This document shows, piece after piece, positions 1-12,589 of a stretch of 64,000 bases of DNA (the stretch's first letter is position 1; each line of letters begins with the position of its first letter). This DNA is from Atherix ibis. Its lineage: Eukaryota; Arthropoda; Insecta; Diptera; Athericidae. A program made the translations under genes and the position numbers. The notes under the pieces are model-generated. The model made no database searches. It was not told the DNA's origin and saw nothing but the letters and a program-made list of their open reading frames with translations. Where the stretch lies: NCBI GenBank assembly GCA_958298945.1, contig OY282605.1, positions 32,714,811 through 32,778,810 on the forward strand. The letters are read 5' to 3'.

Positions 1-241
1 CGGATGCTATAAGCATAAACATTTCTAAAAGAATGTATTCTTGGCAATAAAATCTGAACATAATTTTTAAAAACCCTAACAATCTAATGGAAAGGCACAC
101 AATTTAATTTAAGTTTAGTTTCTAATTTTCAGTCCTGTTCGTGGTGCTTCCAAATTGTCACATTTTTAATACGGCAAGAATTAAAAAATTTCTTCAAACA
201 ATTTTCGTTGTTGTTGAAAAAACCAAAAATAAAAACCTTAA

Positions 242-283
<42 letters not shown>

Positions 284-1884
284 ATTATTATTACATTAAA
301 CAAGAAATTTATTTTTATTTATCATAATTATGGTTTTAAGAAAATTCTTTTTGAAAAAAGTACAAATTCTCTTACAAGCAACTCTTAGCAGTAAAAGATT
401 TTTAATTTTTTTTAAAAAGATTTTTTAAAAAAAAGGATTTAGCCACAAACTGATTATTTTTTTATAGAGAATTTATTATAAGAACGTGTTTTGTGAAACG
501 GAAATTCCATCTTAAAAATAATCTTTACATTTTAGAGATGATAATTCCACCAAATAAAAAGGTTATCAAACTTTCCATATCGATTATGCTAATTTTTCCT
601 TTTTATTCTATTTTTTTTATTTATTTTAATTTTTATATTATTAAAAATTTGTTTTTTTTGGAAGCTTTTTAACATTTTGCTTTTTCTTCTTCTTTTATAG
701 TTTAAAATCTTTAACTATTCAAAAAAATTTACGTAATTTTGTATTAAAAAAAATGACAATACTATTTACCTTTTCGTGATGGAATCTATTGAAAAATGTT
801 GCAGGAAAAAAAATTCAACAAATCAAAATGATGCGAAAATATTTTTTATACGTTTTTTTTGTTATATTCTATTACGCCTGTAGGTGTAGTTTTGTTGACT
901 AAAGCTTTTTAAGGAGGATTTATAAAAATCTAAAAGGTTGAAGAACTGAAAACAAAAAAACGTTCATTTCGGACTATTTTAATCCTAGACAACGGCTGCT
1001 AAATATAATTTAAGTCCGTCCATTTGGTGGTGGTGATTATTTAAAACATAAAAAACCAAAACAAAACTAAAAGTTAAGATCTTTTTCTTAAGTAGTTAAC
1101 AGCAAATAAAAGCTAAATATTAAAGAAAAAATTATTAATAGAAACTAAACAAACAAGAGAAAAATAATGAAAAGATGATCGCCATTTAATATTTTTTTTT
1201 ATGTTGGTATGCCTTTGCAAAAGAACATTTTAATCCCTTTTTTTCTCGAAACGTGGTAAGACTAGCTAATTTGTGTATAAAAAAGATTTTGAAGAATCTC
1301 TTACTGTGCGGCTTTGTTGGAGGTTTTTTTTTTTCATCAGTCATTTGAGTTTGTGTTTATTTATTTACAGGTCTTGACACAATAGTGCGTTTGGTTCTTA
1401 TTGAAATTCCCCATTTTTGTCTTGTCTATTCTAGTTTTGCACAATATTATCGGGTTGATGTTATTTATTTTGTTAGCTGTTACTGCTTTTATAAAATGTA
1501 CAATTTTATGAACAGGTTAAAGTAGAATCGTGGTAGTATAGAAATTTAAAAGCCATCATCATCATTATTGCCATCGAAATTGTTGTGGTCGTTTTTGGTT
1601 TTTAGAGTCAGTTATAATATTTTAATATGGAGATTAGTATAGAGTCAGTTATAATATTTTAATACGTGCTTTTTGTAATGTTCAAATATTATAAACCGTC
1701 GGTTAATGTTTAATTTGATAAGAGAATCCATGAAGAGTTCAGAAAAAGAGTTCTTTGATAATGAATTTTTGGTTAAACAAAAAATTTTTTTTGCTTCTTA
1801 ATAAAATTTTAATTTAAAACTTTTATTTAAATTGGTTTTTTTTTTAGTTTTTTTTTCTTAATATATGTGTAAGTGAAACTGTTG
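1..1884. other. AT-rich stretch without recognisable gene
   Basis: I see no supported coding region here. The stretch is dominated by short A and T runs. A 31-base T run lies at 245-275, and a direct repeat of about 22 bases (AGAGTCAGTTATAATATTTT) occurs near 1604 and 1641. It is probably intergenic or intronic. Confidence 0.6.
245..275. repeat. Poly(T) homopolymer run, 31 bases
   Basis: An uninterrupted run of T follows the sequence AAATA. It could be the tail of a minus-strand retroposed copy or simple slippage. Nothing recognisable lies beside it, so slippage is the simpler reading. Confidence 0.9.
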
Positions 1885-2665
1885 ATAGAGTTTGGAACCT
1901 GGGCTTACTCTGGAAACTCAAGAGGATCCTTTCTACCACCTATTTCCTAGTCTCAAGGTCATTCCTTTCCAACCGACACTTCCAAGTAAACGAATCCTAG
2001 GAACTCGCCAATATCTCTCCAATATTGGCTGGTGTTCCACAGGGAAGTTTACTTGGACCCATTCTTTACAACATTTATACGCCGATGAAACGGCCTGCCC
2101 TGCACCTGCCAATACTTGAACCTACATACACCCCAACATGCTTCCGAAATTCTCCAAATCCAAATCCTTCAGAGCTGCTTTACTAGATAGACAATAAAAG
2201 TGAATGAACATAAATCTACCCACGTAACTTTAACTCTCTGCCATGAATCATATCCTCCCATTAACCTTAATGGTAGCGAAATACCACAACATACCGAAGT
2301 TCAGTACCTAGTTCGGAATTTTTATATAGGCTTGGCAAGAATCTAAAAAGACTTCTAAACGAACGTTTTAAACTTACTATAGACAGCAAAGTACTTTTAT
2401 ACAATGCCCTACTAAAACCAATATGGACTTACGGACTAGAGCTCGGGTCCAATTCCCGTCGAAACCAATCCTTTTAATCAAAAATACTCTGTACAATTGT
2501 CGATGCTCCGTTTTATGTTCGCAATATTGTTATCCACCATAACTGTGTCTCGTTATAAAAAGTTCCGTTATCGTGTCTCCAATCATACTAATCTCCTCGT
2601 TCAAGAACTATCCTCCACTTCTTTTCCTAAAAATGTCCATCGAAGACTTAAGCGTCAACTATAAA
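1885..2665 (+). mobile_element. Non-LTR retrotransposon fragment (jockey/CR1-like reverse transcriptase)
   Basis: This is a decayed piece of a LINE-type reverse transcriptase. Bases 2031-2081 read GVPQGSLLGPILYNIYT, the conserved fingers/palm motif just before the YxDD active site. A frameshift follows at once: the acidic pair appears only as YADE in the neighbouring frame. Further on, 2345-2446 reads KRLLNERF, then LLYNALLKPIWTYGLEL, which matches the thumb region in jockey/CR1 reverse transcriptases. The segment between is riddled with stops and frame changes. The element lacks its 5' part, endonuclease and tail, so it is a dead 5'-truncated copy. The clade is inferred from motifs only. Confidence 0.8.
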
Positions 2666-3640
2666 TAGTATAAAATTGGGTAGAGGGGGCAAGGAGGGGG
2701 AATCGAAATTAGGGAGTTAGGGACAATGGACAACTAAATGGTACAGGATAAATTCGTCCTCTTTATTTCAAAAAGATGTTGTAGCTCCTCATGAGTTGGC
2801 ATTTACCGTGCCCTTCCTTCTATACTTTAGATTTTTTGCTTAAAAACCATAACGCTCACTGTAGATTTTATTTTCATAAAAATAAAAAAAAATTTTGTTT
2901 TTTTTTCAATTTAGTGGCATTTTTTTTTTACAAATCGCATTTGTCAAAAACGTATTAGTTGAGATTTTATTAATTATCCTCAATCACATAAAAGACAGTT
3001 TAACGTTCCCAATTGAAGCGATAAAAATATTTTGTTACTTCTTCAAACGCCGATAAGGGTTTATGGAGAAGATACCACGGGACAGGTTTTTTTAGTAACA
3101 AAAGGGATTTAAGTGGTACGACAATCAGCAATGAAACTTTTTATAACGAGCAACTCGGGAAAAGGCTATATTTAAGTCACGATCAATAACTTTGTGACGA
3201 ACATAGAACGGGAGCCAGCAACGATTTTTCGAAGGACTTTGGATTAAAGATTTATTGTAGAACGTTTAGAAGCAGCCCAAAGTTCAATATCATAAGTGCA
3301 GATTGGTTTTGAAATTGTGTTGTAAATTAAAAGTTTATTCTTTAGTGTCAGTTTTGATTGGTTGTCCAGGAGTCTAAGTAGTTGTCAATATTGTCATTAA
3401 GGTATTAGTGTAATGTTATTTAATGTTAGACATAATAACACGGGCCGCCTGAATCTGTAGGGATTGAGATACGCCCAATCAACGCTCTAAACAGACCTGT
3501 CCAGTAAAGGATTTCGCTAGCTCAGCTGACTAGATCTAGATAGTTGCACGCATTGTAATGCACCCCAGCTCGCTTCAATCCATCGCTTTTTTCTTTGATT
3601 TCCAGCTTGGGCTACTTCATGCATGAAACACTCTATCAGA
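2666..3640. other. Unassigned sequence
   Basis: No open frame of note. Part of 3000-3600 is less AT-rich than the background and may be a further decayed non-LTR segment, but I found no diagnostic motif. Confidence 0.4.
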
Positions 3641-4120
3641 TTCCTTTTTTTTCTTCTTTTCTTCTTCCTCTTCATCTTCTTTAATTCTTCATCTTCTTTT
3701 TCTTCTTCTTTTTCTTCTTCTTTTATTCTACTTCATATTCTTCATCTTCTTCTTCTTCTTCTTCATCGTCTTCTTCTTCATCTTCATCGTCTTTAGTTCT
3801 TAATCTTCTTCACCTTCTTTTTCATCCTCATTTTCTTCTTTTTCTTCTTCATCTTCTTCTTTTATTCTACATCATATTCTTCACATTCTTCAACTTCTTC
3901 TTCTTCTTCTTCGTCTTCTTCATCTTCTTTTTCTTCAGCTTCTTTGTCTTCCTTTATTCTTTTTCATCGTCATCTTCTTCTTCTTCTTCTTCTTCTTCAT
4001 CATCTTCATCTTCTTCAATTGTTTTTCTTTTTCTTCTTTTTTTATTCTTCTACTTCTTCATCTTCTTCCTCTTTTATTCTTCTTCTTCTTCTTCTTATTC
4101 ATCTTCTTATTTTTCTTTTT
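3641..4120. repeat. Polypyrimidine (TTC/TCT)n low-complexity tract
   Basis: About 480 bases are made almost entirely of TTC, TCT and CAT triplets, so the plus strand is pyrimidine-rich and the minus strand is GAA/AGA-rich. Such mirror-like homopurine-homopyrimidine tracts can form triplex (H-)DNA. The Leu/Phe/Ser/His-only open frame at 3944-4147 is an artefact of this composition and not a gene. Confidence 0.95.
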
Positions 4121-4559
4121 AACGACTTTTCGTGCCCCATGCATTAATCGGGTAAATATTAAATCTTACGTGAATTCCTGCGGTGAGCTGTCTCAATCAG
4201 CAGACCGCTTCCTCATTACTCCGCGTACATTTATGCAACGACCTGGTTCTACCTGTAAAGCAGCTCCAATCCATCACAGGTAGGTCCTTTTGCTAGCAGT
4301 CAGTAACCAGTTACAAGTTAGTGACCGTAATTGTCGGTAGTAAGGCCTATCTAAGCCTCTGCTATCATTGCCGGATATCCTGCCATTCCTCAGTTTCAGA
4401 GACCCGGGGATCCTGCCATTCTTCAGCTTCAGTCCTAAAAAAACAGTATTAAATCAGAGCCACCGAGTTTCAGGAAAAGGCTTCCTTTGTGTTGAGCTCC
4501 AAACTCCCGTGGTACCAGTCAGTTCACCTTTCAAGAATACCTGGTGAGTAATGCTTCTC

Positions 4560-4860
4560 TCAAAGAGCTACAGTAAGGTAATTTATAATTTTCTGGAGAT
4601 GAGTTTTGGCAGGGGGTGAAGGTAACATAAACACTCCTCTGCTTATCCACATTCACTCTCCATCTCGTAAGCCAGTCTTGGAAATTGTGGATAATGTACT
4701 GTACACTACTCTGCTATCTATTTGGTGGGTTATTATCTGCATTGGTTGCTGTATAGTTTCGGAGTGAGTTGAGATATCGTACGTATAAACATTATTATTT
4801 TGAAGTGGACCGAGAAAAATACCTTGACGAACATCACCCGTCATGAAAGATACTTCGCTC
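4560..4860 (-). mobile_element. Non-LTR retrotransposon fragment (reverse transcriptase)
   Basis: Read on the minus strand, 4653-4844 contains VRQGIFLGPLQ, then VYTYDIST, an altered form of the VPQGSxLGPxLYNIYxDDI motif of LINE reverse transcriptases. It continues as a stretch ending TLSTISK, followed in another frame by WLTRWRVNVDK and VYVTFTP. This is the expected spacing to the W-x-x-K-W-R-(I/V)-x-(I/V)-N-x-x-K-x-x-x-V-x-F-T region downstream of the active site. The YxDD is damaged and several frames are needed, so it is a dead fragment. It is a different copy from the fragment at 1.9-2.7 kb and lies in the opposite orientation. Confidence 0.7.
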
Positions 4861-5735
4861 TTCTAAAGATATGAATTTTTTTTAAATGGGCAATTCTAGT
4901 CCAGTTTTTTTGGTTTTAAATTAAAAATGTTTTACTACTTTTCAAATTTTAAGCAAGTTAAAAAATAAATATCATATTTTCCCTCTTTTTTCTGACTGCT
5001 TGTTTGTCATTGTAAAAAACGTCAACAATTATATGCACGCCACGCAAAATTTTCCGAAATTACCATGCATTTTACTAATAATAAATTTTCTAATTAAACC
5101 AAAACGATATTTGTTCCAATCTAGCCAAGGTAAAAAAAATATACTAAAAAGTATTAAAAATTTTCAATAAAACTATTTGTAATGGGAAATTTGTTTTCTT
5201 TTTTGTTGTTGTAATTAGTGTCGCTTGATATCAATTAGCAGAGTCAGTGAACTAAAAATGAAAGCATTTCCCATGATTGGCTGACTGGCTACGTTTGTGC
5301 TGTTTTTGTTTTTCATGCTGAATCAGAAAAATAAGTGAAAAAGCTTTTATTTCACGCAAATTGGAAAATTATTGTAGAAGAAAAACTAAATTTTAGTGCA
5401 AGTATAGAAAAACAAAACATTAAATTTATTATCAGAAAAAGTGCTACAAATTGTATCTGAGGGGTTGTTTGCATGAAAAGATACTGTTTTTAGTGCTTAG
5501 TTTTTAATGCGCACGAATTAGTATGCATTGTCCTAGGTACACTCTATTTTTGTATGTAAATGTTTGTTAAGGAGAGTTACAGAGTCTGACGACGAATAAT
5601 GAATAAATTGAAAGAAATTGAATCAATTTGATTGATCAATTTATGCCATTCCGTTCATATTTGGAGCATGAAGCGCGAGCGATTGTGAATCGAATCGATA
5701 ATGAAATCGAAACAATTCCCTTCAATTAGGAATCA
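4861..5735. other. AT-rich stretch without recognisable gene
   Basis: I see nothing recognisable in this stretch. Confidence 0.6.
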
Positions 5736-6410
5736 ATGGCTGCTCGACAATTGGAAACAACTCGTCTAATTGGATTTTACAGTACATTTTCCTATAGTGC
5801 ATTTTCCTGCAGTGCACATCCCCTCCCAGAAAAATGTGAAATTCGGCGTAAACATTCTGAAAATTATGTGGAACTCCGATGGCTCTCGGACAAGTATTTT
5901 AATTGCTTTGTTTTGCGTTCGTGTGTAAAATCGATCTTCATCAGGTCAGCAGGTGCAGATGAGATGAGATTCTCGAAAAGCCCCGCTAGATATAATCGGG
6001 ACCCCTTCCATATACCGATTCGCCAATCTACAAGTTATCTTTTTAGATTCATTTTCTGCGTCAACCTCCAAACCGGTCAGGTCTGCGTGCAGTGTGTGGG
6101 AGCACAGTTGGATGCGAAGACAACTATAACTCCACGGTATAATGAAGAGGATTAAACCAGAACCCAACCAAGCCAATTCATGGCCCCAACAAGTTCTTGT
6201 GATTCTTCTGCACTCGTCATCGTCCACTTGGTCATGTGTAAAGTGGAGCTGACCTGTTCAGTCGTTGCGGCTATGGCCGGCCTCTTCGATGATCCGCAAA
6301 ACGTTCTTGAACTCACGATGAGATTTGATTCGCATGTGGAGCGGTCATTGAACAGAGAACTGCAAAAAAAAACCAGCCTCCACTTGAACTTGCTGTAAAG
6401 TTTCAACTGA
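5736..6410. other. GC-richer island with overlapping open frames, unidentified
   Basis: This segment is clearly richer in G and C than its surroundings. It carries a 139-codon plus-strand frame (5736-6155), a 72-codon plus frame (6180-6398) and overlapping minus frames (5946-6227, 6152-6406). I recognise none of them. On the minus strand a stretch reading ELKNVLRIIEEAGH, then a stop, then TGQLHFTHDQVDDDE looks coding-like in composition. It could be an exon, a decayed retrogene or part of an unknown element. Overlap of several open frames is expected by chance in GC-richer DNA, so no frame is called as a gene. Confidence 0.3.
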
Positions 6411-6824
6411 AGACCAATGCAACAAGATGCCCAAGTGGATGGAAGACTTTTTTCTCAAAAAACAACAAATTAAAAATCTCAAATCAGAATTGTTTCTGCA
6501 GTTTTTTTTCACTGTTTTCTTTCTCCGCCTTCGTTTGATGCCAACTCTTTCTCTTTCTGCTGATATTTTTTGAACAGTTCCTATTTAACACGTTTTTTTT
6601 TTTTGACTAATTCCGCTATAAATATTTTTTTATAGCATTTTTTTTAAAAATAATTTCTAATAAAATACAACGTTGCAAAGATTTTATATGGTTTTGCATA
6701 GAATATGATTTTTATAGGAAGTTGAAATCTATAAAATACACTCTTTGAGATACTTTTTACATACTATATCCGGATATTTGCAACTCTAGATACTTTTAAT
6801 AAGGCTGCAGAAAATAATATCTTC
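6411..6824. other. Unassigned AT-rich sequence
   Basis: No supported feature. Confidence 0.6.
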
Positions 6825-8420
6825 TTCTATTCAGACTTGGATCTTTTAAAAACCGAGTTTTTTCACAGACAAATTACAAACTCGGTTCGCAGGTCAGTTG
6901 GGGTCTTAGATCTAGAAGGACGAATTGAAGAACATCTCAAGCTCGACTGAGCCCAATTCGACTAGGTCTCAAACTCAACTGCGATTGGAAAAGGTTTCAA
7001 AATCGACCCTAATCTGATAGGGTCTTAATTCGTGAGTTAGAATCAGGGCAGATCGCACACCGGCTCAGAAATATCATAATTGCCTCAAGCTCGACTGAAA
7101 ATAGTATAAATATAAGATAAAAAATTGTTTTCAAGAAGTTAAAATAAAAATAAAAACTTAGGGTCCCAAGATCGAAAAAAAGGTTGGTTCCTAGATTAAA
7201 AAAGGTCTCAAAATCCACGATTAAAGAGTGGATACGAGGTATGACCTAAAGAAATTAAAATTAAAATTTCCCAAAAAAAAATCTACCATTCGGACTTTGA
7301 TTTTTTATAACCGAATTTTTACTTAGGAAAGTCACAAACTCGATGATATAAGATCCAAAGACTCACTTGAAAGAGGCTCTCAGGTCAGTTGGGAGAGGTC
7401 TTAGGCTCGACTAAAATAGCTGACAAACTCAATTGAAAAAGATCTCAAACTCTGCTACAACTGGAAAAAGTCCCAAATTCAATTTAAGACTTAGAGGTCA
7501 CAAAAAGGGCCAAAATTCGTGAGTATCTGGCCAAAAATATCACAATTACGACTAAAGGAGGTCTCAATCTCGAGTGAGAAAGGTTTCAATACAAATAAAA
7601 AAATGTTGTTTTGATAAAGTTAAGACCCTCTAGATAAGGAAAACTTAGTTAAGGTCTTAAGCTCGACTAAAAAAAATTTCTCAAAATCAACTTAAAGAAG
7701 AAAAGGAAAAATAAATTGATGAGCAGTCCATATGACAAGTGCATTATACTCATTTGAATGTCATCGAGCGTACCAAGGGGAACATAAAAAAACAGTTCCA
7801 TATTTCCGGAAAAAGTCCCAAATTTAATATAAGACTTAGAGGTCACAAAAACGGTCAAAATTCGTGAGTATCTGGCCAAAAATATCACAATTACGATTAA
7901 GGAAGGTCTCAAGTTCGACTGAAAAAGGTCTCAATCGAGATAAAAAAATGTGGTTTTGAGAAAGTTAAGACCCCTTAGATAAGAAAAACTTAATTAGCGT
8001 CTCATCCTCAACTGAAAAAGGTTTCAATCGGAATAAAAAAATGTTCTTTTGAGAAAGTTAAGACCCCCTAGATAAGGAAAACTTAGTTAAGGTCTCAAGC
8101 TCGACTAAAAGAAAATTCTCAAAATAAACTTAAAGAAGAAAAGGAAAGATAAATTGATGAGCAGTACATACGGCAACTGGAATTGCCTTCAGCTGCTCGG
8201 TTATACACCTTTGAATGTTATCGAGAGTACCAAGAGGAGCAAAAAAAATAGTTCCGCATTTCAGTACTTTCGGATGTTGAAAGCATCCCCTGGACTACAA
8301 TTTTAGACCCTGCAAAAAGGTTAAATAGCGTTATCCCACTAAAAAAACTCATCGAGGCATTTAACGCTCCAAAAAGGTTCAATGACGTTAAGCCTTCTTG
8401 AAAAAGAATGATCTCCAAAG
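6825..8420. repeat. Degenerate complex tandem repeat, block 1
   Basis: This block is built from diverged copies of a unit of roughly 450 bases. The unit opens with ATTCAGACTTGGATCTTTT (6832 and, degraded, 7290). Each unit contains many short versions of GGTCTCAAACTCGACTGAAA spaced about 25-60 bases apart. Bases 7464-7580 and 7785-7935 are close copies of each other, and 7690-7800 and 8135-8260 are another pair. The pattern suggests a short repeat that expanded into a higher-order unit, which was then duplicated. No open frame is credible. Confidence 0.85.
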
Positions 8421-10829
8421 GCTTCTTGCAACCTTTTGTAAGTCAAACTCTACAGGGTCTAGTATCTGTCAGATGAGGTTTAAACGTGTACGACACATCT
8501 ACAGAGTCTAACGTAGAAGCTATGTGGAAGTCCGCACTGTTGCCAAATCACTCTCAGGTAAATACAGTGTAGGTTCTATGATCAATAAACAGGGGCAGTA
8601 CAACTTCTTTTTTCTAAGACCCTATGAGCTGCTGATATTTACAAATATCAGAGGTGCTGTAATTATTAATATAAAGTTGTTAGTAAATATAAAAGAACTT
8701 ATTTAAATTCCCAACCAAAGATAATACCCCTCTGGATGGATACACATGGCATTTAGACAATCAAAAAATTCTATTTTCATTTTATAGTTGATCAATCAAA
8801 AGATTTGGTTTTATTCGTTATTAAAAATATCGATTGAATTTCAAGAAACCATATCAAAAAATTTATTTTACGTTCAAAAAAATATAATTAATTCTTTATA
8901 GGAAAATTCTCCAATTTCAATGTATTTACGAACATAAAGTCTATTTTCAATCTTTGTTAATATTTTATATAAAGCAGGAAAGAAAAATCAATCGAATAAG
9001 TTAATAAAAAAAAAGAACAAGAAAAGATACTCATTCATTTTTATCTATTTATTAATAAACTCACTTAAATTTATATTATTTTCGATTATAATTTTAATGA
9101 ATTCATAGTATTTGCCATAAAATTAAAAATAATAGATAATCAATAGAATTAGACGCACTACCCTCCAGCTTTTTTGGAAACTTCAATACATCCAAAAAGC
9201 AAGTGACAAAAATTCCATTGGATAACTTCTGAAATCAAGTTTTAACACCAGCAGCAGCTATCGAATAAAATTTGGACATTTTTAAATTTGTCTTAAGCTG
9301 GTTTAACTTGTTTTCTATTTGCACTGCGTACTCAGGGTCCTAACAACAATTACGGTTTTTGAGTTATGATCAGTTAAAAATTTTGGTTTTATTCGATTTT
9401 GTTTGCGTAATTTATTGTCATGTTATTCATTCTTTTAGGGTCTTATATCTGCATGAATATTAGATTGTGGTGATTTTGAATAGTTTGTCAATTAAGAGGA
9501 CTTCATTCATTACTCTTTCAATGGTCGTAAATAATTGTGCAAACAGAATAGCTTTTTCGAAAGGGTTGGGGGTCGGGGTTGTTTCTACCAACGACAAATA
9601 TAGTATTTTCGGCTACAATAACAATTCTCTGATGGTCATGAGTGATGCCTAATCATCATGGGAATATCTTTCGCCAATTTGTGTTTGCTCTTTTATTGCT
9701 ACTGAAAGAAATTTTTCTATTATTTTCTTCCTAGAAGATAATCAGAGATTATAATATTAAAATTAAGAGCCTTCCTCGAATAAAAACAACTAACAATTGA
9801 CATACGTTATGCAATAAGAGTTATAAGTATTTGCTATCAGATATTTTGAAAAGAAAAATTTTTGTATTTTTTTACTATGACCCAGTTAATAAGTTAATTT
9901 TATCTTTAGTCAGTTTCGTTTCAAACAAAATTTGTTGATAGGAAAATTTTTTGCGGTCACTCTAGGATTAAGATATTAAAAGTGATTATTATGGCTCAAG
10001 AAATTTGAGCAGGGCCGGAGGGGATTTTTCTTAGTCAATGACTTTTTTTTTTTACTGAGACGACCTTTGGTGAGAAATTCATTAAATTAATTTTTATGAA
10101 TTTGTCACCAAAGGCCCCTAAAAATTAGTGGCGGCAGAATCATCTTTTCTAACGGCCTCAATGCTATTCAAGTAGTTCTTATACTGACGAGTGAATTAAT
10201 TTTTAAGTCTTTTCTATTGAACTGAAATAATTATTTTGATTACATAAAAAATTCTTACTTGAAAAAACTATTTAAAAAAAAAAGGGAAATATTCTGAGCC
10301 AACTGCACTTAATAACGCCTTTCCTGTGTCGTTGCAGTAAAGACAAAGAATTTGTTTGCATTGTTAAACTACCAAAAAAAAAACTTTCGTAACATGAAAA
10401 TAATCTTCTATAACATATCAATTACCTTCTAAAACACGGAGTCTCTTAATACTTTTAAGGAAACATCTTTTTTTCTGAGGTCAAGCATACATTTTCTCAT
10501 ATAAATAAATCATCTACCATGGGGACATGATCAAAATCCTACGGCACTGTTGAAAATATATAAAAAAAATATTAAATTAATTTAAAATTAATCAAAAATA
10601 ATCTCCTAATTAAAATGGCGTTGATAGATTGCCATTGTGAATAGGAAACATTAATTCGATAATCATGAATAATATTCACTCGACGACCACCACCATTTTA
10701 ATGGTATTATTGCTGATTCGGTTTAAATTTTTGATAAAAAATTATTTTATTTTACTTCTTGGATTATTTTTCTTTTGTGAATATTGGAGGTGTGGCAAAA
10801 AATAATGATATTAAAATGTCAATGATTAA
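8421..10829. other. AT-rich spacer between the two repeat blocks
   Basis: No gene is supported. A hairpin with 19-base arms and one mismatch lies at 10064-10114 (arms 10064-10082 and 10096-10114). The short open frames at 8524 and 9467 have no recognisable motif. Confidence 0.6.
10064..10114. repeat. Inverted repeat (hairpin)
   Basis: The left arm CCTTTGGTGAGAAATTCAT pairs with ATGAATTTGTCACCAAAGG with a single mismatch around a 13-base AT loop. No element boundary could be matched to it. It may be a relic of a small foldback element. Confidence 0.7.
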
Positions 10830-12380
10830 ATCTGCCATTCAGACTTGGAATTTTTTTTAAATCGATTTTTTTGGTTAGGAAAATCATCAACTCGATTATA
10901 GAAGATACAAAGTCTAAATCGAAAAAGTTTCCCAGGTAAGTTGGGAGAGGTCTTAGGCTGGGATGAAAAATAAAAGCACAAGGTCAAATTGATAAAGGTC
11001 CTAAACTCAACTGTGATTAGGAATAGCCTTAAACTCGACTCTAGAGGTTTTAAAAAAGGGCATAAATCTATCAGGAATGACAACAGGTGGACATCACAAT
11101 TCTAACTAAGAAAGGTCTTAAGTGCAACTGAAAATACCCTTTGAATAAGAAATACAAAGTTGAGTTCTCAAATCAGTTGAAATTAAAATTTAAAAAATCT
11201 ATTCAGACTTGTTTAATAAAGTTAAGACCCTTAAAATATGAAAAACTTCTATTCAGACTTAAATCTTTTAAAAACGATGGCAGCGTTTTTGCTTAGAAAA
11301 GATCCAAAGCCATAATTGGAAAAGCCCTGCAAGAGGTCCTAAATTCGTGAGTGCAATTAAGGGCAGGTGCCATACCGGCGTAGTAATATCACATATTTCT
11401 AAGCTTAAAAAGCTCTCAAACTAGACAAATAATGGTTTTATTCGAAAAATAAATTGTTTTAATAAAGTTAAGACCCTTAAAATAGAAAAAAACGTCTATT
11501 CAGACTTTAATCTTTTATAAATAAGTTTTTGTTTAGGAAAGATCCAAAGCCTTAATTGAAAAAGGTTTCCAGTTTAGTTGGAAGAGGTCTTAGACTGATT
11601 GAAGAATATCACTAGGACGCATTAGAGAAGGTTTCATGCTCAACTGAATTATATCACAACACCAACTGAAAAAGGTCCTAACCTCAACAAACATTGGGTA
11701 ATCTCTTAAACCCTACCCTAGAGGACTGCAAAAGGTCCTAAATTCGTGAGTAAAGATGAGAGTAGGTGACATACAGGCGCAAAAATATCGCATATTCCAA
11801 CTTAAAAAGCCTCAAATTCTACAAATAATCGTTTTAATAGAAAAAAAATATATTCAAAAAGTTAAGACCCTTAAAATAGAAAGAAACTTAGTTAGCATTT
11901 CAAGCTCGGAAAAAAGGTTTAATTCTACAATAAATAAAAAAAAATTCCTCAAAATCAACGATATAAGAGTGCATATGAGTTGTAACAGAAAAATAATGAA
12001 ATTAAAACTTTAAAAAATAAAATCTGCCATACAGACTTGGATCTTTTATAACTCAGGTTTTGTTGAGGAAATTCACAAGGTCTATTGTGAAAAGATCCAA
12101 AGCTTAAATCGAAACAGCTTCCCAGGTAAGTTGGGAGAGGTCTTAGGCTCGACTAAAATAACACACAAGCTTAATTAAGAAAGGTCCTAAACACGACAAC
12201 GATTGGTAATAGCTTAAACTTGACCCTAGACTAAGAGGACCCCAAAAAAGGGACCCAATCTGTCAGTTGCGATGAGGGCAGATAGACACACCAGCTCAGA
12301 AATATCACAATTCAGCCTAAGAAAGGTTTCAAGTAAGAAGAAAAAATTTTGTTTTAAGAAAATTAAGACCCTTAGAATAG
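10830..12380. repeat. Degenerate complex tandem repeat, block 2
   Basis: This is the same repeat family as at 6.8-8.4 kb. Versions of the ATTCAGACTTGGATCTTTT unit start lie near 10838, 11206, 11250, 11499 and 12032. The internal GGTCTTAGGCTCGACTAAAA, GGTCCTAAACTCAACTG and AAAATTGTTTTAAGAAAGTTAAGACCC segments recur in the same order. Unit lengths vary from about 250 to 530 bases because of internal gain and loss. Confidence 0.85.
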
Positions 12381-12577
12381 GAAAAACTACGTTGGGGTCC
12401 TAAAATCGACTTAAAAAAAACTACGTTGAGGCCTATAATCAACTTGAAAAACTGCGTTGAGGTCCTAAAATCAACTTGAAAAAACTACGTTGAGGTCCTA
12501 AAATTGACTTAAACAAACTACGTTGAGGACCTAAAATCAACTTGGAAAAACTACGTTGAGGTCCTAAAATCAACTAA
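12381..12577. repeat. Six-copy minisatellite of about 32 bases
   Basis: Contiguous copies of AAAACTACGTTGAGGTCCTA plus AAATCAACTTG run head to tail with a few substitutions. The unit is the GGTCCTAAAATCAACT motif of the adjacent complex repeat, so this is a local expansion of a subrepeat. There are no unique spacers, so it is not a CRISPR-like array. Confidence 0.9.
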
Positions 12578-12589
12578 AATAATAAAAGG

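Noticed and set aside
3944..4147. Open frame rich in Leu, Phe, Ser and His
   Set aside because: It is a translation of the TTC/TCT low-complexity tract and has no independent coding support.
12381..12577. Possible CRISPR-like repeat array
   Set aside because: The units are contiguous with no unique spacers, and the context is eukaryotic.
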